Of a stretch of 8,363 nt of DNA, positions 5,981-8,363 are shown in pieces. Source of the DNA: Bacteroidia bacterium (GTDB lineage Bacteria; Bacteroidota; Bacteroidia; Chitinophagales; Saprospiraceae); contig JAUIIF010000172.1 of assembly GCA_030431945.1 (NCBI GenBank), positions 1-8,363 on the forward strand, given 5' to 3'. The notes under the pieces were generated by a model. It was not told the DNA's origin. It saw only the letters and a list, made by a program, of their open reading frames with translations, and ran no database searches. Every line of letters begins with the position of its first letter. The stretch's first letter is position 1. The position numbers were made by a program, and so were the translations under genes.

Positions 5981-7393
5981 ATGAAAGGTGCTTTTTTTGT
6001 TTTTGCCTCCGTCCTGCTTCTCCATTCAGCGTGTACCCCCGAAGCAGCGCCTGCCAGCCTCCGGGCCGATGCCCGGCCGAACCTGGTCCTCATCGTCGCG
6101 GATGATCACGGCAAGGATGCCCTGGGCTGCTACGGGAACCCGGTGATCAAGACCCCTCATCTGGACGCGCTGGCGGCTACCGGCACTCGTTACGACCGGG
6201 CTTTCTGTACTACCTCAAGCTGTTCGGCCAGCCGTTCAGTGATCCTGTCCGGATTGCACAATCACCGAAACGGCCAGTTTGGGCATGAGCATGATTTTCA
6301 TCATTTCCTTTCCTACGATACGGTACAGTCCTTGCCCGTATTGCTGGCGGCAGCAGGGTATCGAACGGGGCACGTCGGTAAGTTTCATCTTGGCCCTGAG
6401 CAAGTATATCATTTTCAGGAGCGGTTTGTAGCAGACGCCCGCAGTCCGATGGAGATGGTGGAAGCTACCACCCCTTTACTGGATGGAGCCAGTCCTTTCT
6501 TCCTCTACCTGGCCTTCAGCGACCCGCACCGGGATGGTCAATTCCGGCAAGCGCTTCCGCACGCGCCCGACGGCTTTGGTAACCGCCCGGAGAGCTACCC
6601 CGGGATCACGGAAGTAATCTACGATCCTGCGGAGGTAATTGTACCTGACTACCTGCCCGAAACCCCGGAAACCCGGGCCGAACTGGCCCAGTATTATCAG
6701 TCCGTTTCCCGGCTTGACCAGGGAGTGGGTAAGCTGGTCGCAGCTCTCCGGGCACGGGGAAAACTGGAGAACACCATCATTATCTATATCTCTGATAATG
6801 GTGCCGCCTTCCCGGGAGCTAAAACTACCCTGTACGAACCGGGAATGCAGCTGCCCTGCATTGTGAAAAACGTAGGGCAAACGGAGCGCAAGGTGTCGGA
6901 CCTGATGGTGAGCTGGACGGATGTAGTACCCACTTTCCTCTCCGCTGCCGGAGTCCCGTACGCCCCCGGCTATTTCCACGGAGATGACTTTTTAGCCCGG
7001 GATACTACGGTGGAGCAAATGGTTTTCGCCAGCCATACTTTTCACGAAATCACCATGTACTACCCCATGCGGGTGGCCCGTGGAGAACGCTATAAGCTGA
7101 TCGTTAATTTTGCCGACGGCCTTTCCTACCCCTTTGCCAGTGACCTTTACGAATCCAAAACCTGGCAAAGTGTACTTAATCGCGAACTGGCCACCCTCGG
7201 TACCAAACGCATTGATAACTTTCTCCAGCGACCCCGTTTTGAACTGTACGATGTACTCGCGGACCCCGGAGAGACCAATAACCTGGCTGGAAACCCGGCT
7301 TACGCCGGTATTCTCGAGGGGCTAATTGGCGAGGTAAGGGAATTTCAACGGCGGGCGGGAGACCCCTGGGTCGTAAAATGGGCTTATGAGTAA
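5981..7393 (+). CDS. SGSH-like (N-sulfoglucosamine sulfohydrolase family) sulfatase, predicted lipoprotein, CXAXR motif
   Basis: This 470-residue sulfatase resembles N-sulfoglucosamine sulfohydrolase (sulfamidase) along its length; the human protein is about 500 residues. Shared blocks are GLHNHRNGQFGHEHDFHHF (91-109), GYRTGHVGKFHLGPEQVYHF (126-145), the SDPHRDG loop (180-186), SDNG (271-274), KTTLYEPG (281-288), and the C-terminal SHTFHEITMYYPMR (351-364) with PFASDLYESKTWQ (384-396) and DPWV (461-464). Asp41-Asp42, Asp272-Asn273 and Lys281 fit metal and sulfate binding. The catalytic motif is C81-S-A-S-R85, with Ala where most sulfatases have Pro. The signal ends LLLHSAC, predicting a lipid on Cys18. 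It starts 6 bases after the previous stop. Family members cleave N-sulfate in heparan sulfate; bacterial relatives may act on O-sulfates, so family placement is firmer than substrate. Confidence 0.93.
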   Translation: MKGAFFVFASVLLLHSACTPEAAPASLRADARPNLVLIVADDHGKDALGCYGNPVIKTPHLDALAATGTRYDRAFCTTSSCSASRSVILSGLHNHRNGQFGHEHDFHHFLSYDTVQSLPVLLAAAGYRTGHVGKFHLGPEQVYHFQERFVADARSPMEMVEATTPLLDGASPFFLYLAFSDPHRDGQFRQALPHAPDGFGNRPESYPGITEVIYDPAEVIVPDYLPETPETRAELAQYYQSVSRLDQGVGKLVAALRARGKLENTIIIYISDNGAAFPGAKTTLYEPGMQLPCIVKNVGQTERKVSDLMVSWTDVVPTFLSAAGVPYAPGYFHGDDFLARDTTVEQMVFASHTFHEITMYYPMRVARGERYKLIVNFADGLSYPFASDLYESKTWQSVLNRELATLGTKRIDNFLQRPRFELYDVLADPGETNNLAGNPAYAGILEGLIGEVREFQRRAGDPWVVKWAYE

Positions 7394-7453
7394 ACGCTTT
7401 TCCCGGACCAGGATTGCTGCTGGGTACCCGGGGAGGCGCAGGCCCTCCGTGGC
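7394..7453. other. Convergent intergenic gap with a weak hairpin
   Basis: These 60 bases separate two genes that end facing each other. GGAGG (7432-7436) can pair with CCTCC (7444-7448) around a 7-base loop, and GGGTACCC (7422-7429) is a palindrome. Neither is followed by a T-run on either strand. No convincing terminator is visible, so transcripts from the two sides may overlap. Confidence 0.3.
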
Positions 7454-8362
7454 CTAAAGATTTGGCTGTATCAACCGGAAGGCCGCATTTCTGGGCTCCC
7501 GCTGCGGATCATACGCAGGGTTTATTACCGGCCAGTAGCGCTTGTCCACATTTTTCTCCAGCCATAGCATCAGTTTATCGTAGAGTTCGCTGGTCGTTGT
7601 GGGGATGGCCTCGGCAAGGTCATGTTGTTCGTAAGGGTCCTGCGCGAGGTCGTAAAGGTGTAGTCGGCCGTGCCAATCATAGATCAGTTTCAGGTTCCCA
7701 TCCCGGATGGCAGAGTGGGGAGTTAACGGAAAACCATCGTAAGGGCTGTTGTAGATGACATTAAAAGGGTAGTGCCAGTAGCGGGTTGTCTTAGCGTAAC
7801 TACCCTCCTGGGTGGAATCGAGCAGGGGGAGAAAGCTGCGGCCGTCCAGGCCCTCACGGCGAATGAGGGCTTCCTCATCGTACCCTGCGGCGGCGACGAG
7901 GGTGGGGTAGAGGTCAGTGTAGTCCACCGGGGTGTCTATCCAGTGGCCCGGAATGAAATGGTCCTTCCACCAGACAATGAGGGGGACGCGGATACCGCCT
8001 TCCGTCAGGCAAGCCTTACCCCCCAGGAAAGGGGTATTGTCCGTGCCATCTCCCTTGGGCGTGATCTTGCGGTCGATGCCCCCGTTATCCGACATAAAAA
8101 CGAGCAGGGTGTTTTCCGCCAGCCCGGTAGTTTCCAGTTGCTCCAGTATCTGACCAACGGAGCGGTCCAGGCTTTTAATCATGGAGGCATACACCGGATC
8201 TTCGTGGCCGTTCCAGCCCCGGGTATCCTTAGCGGCGAAATAAGCGACTTCAGCGGGTACGCCCTGGTAGGGGGAATGGACGGCAAAATGCGAAAGGTAG
8301 AGGAAAAAGGGTTCCGTGGGGGTAGCGGCTCGTTTCTCCAGATAGTCGAGGGCCTGGGCGGT
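7454..8362 (-). CDS. S1-family sulfatase, C-terminal part; N-terminus beyond right window edge
   Basis: The - strand frame is open from base 8362 to a TAG stop at 7454-7456, giving 302 visible residues. The GTG at 8192-8194 is internal: 56 codons upstream of it continue the same conserved sulfatase fold, including FFLYLSHFAVHSPYQGVP (about 19-36), whose histidines belong to the active-site region. Further landmarks are SLDRSVGQILEQLETTGLAE (about 64-83), then FMSDNGG with Asp92-Asn93 as metal ligands, and GGKACLTEGGIRVP with Lys116. The C-terminal subdomain contains the LYDLAQDPYEQHDLAE block typical of the family. The formylglycine motif and signal peptide are outside the window, so activity and location cannot be judged. 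The SDNGG and GGIRVP context is arylsulfatase A-like and differs from both + strand sulfatases. It converges on them and therefore needs its own promoter to the right. Confidence 0.94.
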   Translation of the reverse strand, partial: TAQALDYLEKRAATPTEPFFLYLSHFAVHSPYQGVPAEVAYFAAKDTRGWNGHEDPVYASMIKSLDRSVGQILEQLETTGLAENTLLVFMSDNGGIDRKITPKGDGTDNTPFLGGKACLTEGGIRVPLIVWWKDHFIPGHWIDTPVDYTDLYPTLVAAAGYDEEALIRREGLDGRSFLPLLDSTQEGSYAKTTRYWHYPFNVIYNSPYDGFPLTPHSAIRDGNLKLIYDWHGRLHLYDLAQDPYEQHDLAEAIPTTTSELYDKLMLWLEKNVDKRYWPVINPAYDPQREPRNAAFRLIQPNL

Positions 8363-8363
8363 A

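Noticed and set aside
7422..7429. GGGTACCC palindrome, sharing GGGTACC with the loop of the hairpin at 4446-4452
   Set aside because: The shared motif is short and palindromic, and two occurrences in 8 kb of GC-rich DNA are not evidence for a common binding site.
8192..8194. GTG on the - strand as the start of the third sulfatase
   Set aside because: The same frame stays open to the window edge and encodes conserved sulfatase residues (SHFAVHSPYQG) upstream, so this codon is an internal valine.

Overview
The window looks like part of a polysaccharide utilisation locus (PUL) from a member of the Bacteroidota. The evidence is an adjacent SusC/SusD pair, lipoprotein-type signal peptides on three intact proteins, and gene starts without Shine-Dalgarno sequences. 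By eye the DNA is moderately GC-rich. This would suit a marine Saprospiria/Lewinella-like lineage better than AT-rich flavobacteria or gut Bacteroides, but the lineage is only a guess.

Layout, left to right. A SusC-type TonB-dependent outer-membrane transporter on the + strand is cut by the left edge, losing its signal peptide, N-terminal domain and start of the plug. After 78 bases comes a complete SusD-type glycan-binding lipoprotein. A 249-base gap follows, unusually rich in inverted repeats. It ends in a perfect 10-bp stem-loop only 17 bases before the next start codon. Two complete S1-type sulfatases follow on the + strand, separated by 6 bases. The first is a general arylsulfatase-like enzyme with a CTPYR active-site motif. 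The second resembles N-sulfoglucosamine sulfohydrolase (SGSH, sulfamidase) along its length but carries CSASR. After a 60-base convergent gap, a third sulfatase lies on the - strand and runs off the right edge. Its N-terminal half, including the formylglycine motif, is outside the window.

Working model (inference): SusD captures a sulfated oligosaccharide at the cell surface and SusC imports it with TonB energy. Three sulfatases from visibly different subfamilies remove sulfate groups at different positions so that glycosidases or lyases can finish the job. No glycoside hydrolase, polysaccharide lyase, regulator or sulfatase-maturing enzyme is visible here, so the glycan cannot be named. The features most worth a second look are the hairpin-rich gap, which separates the transport genes from the sulfatase genes, and the CXAXR motif of the SGSH-like enzyme. 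I see no RNA gene, CRISPR array, insertion sequence or phage feature.
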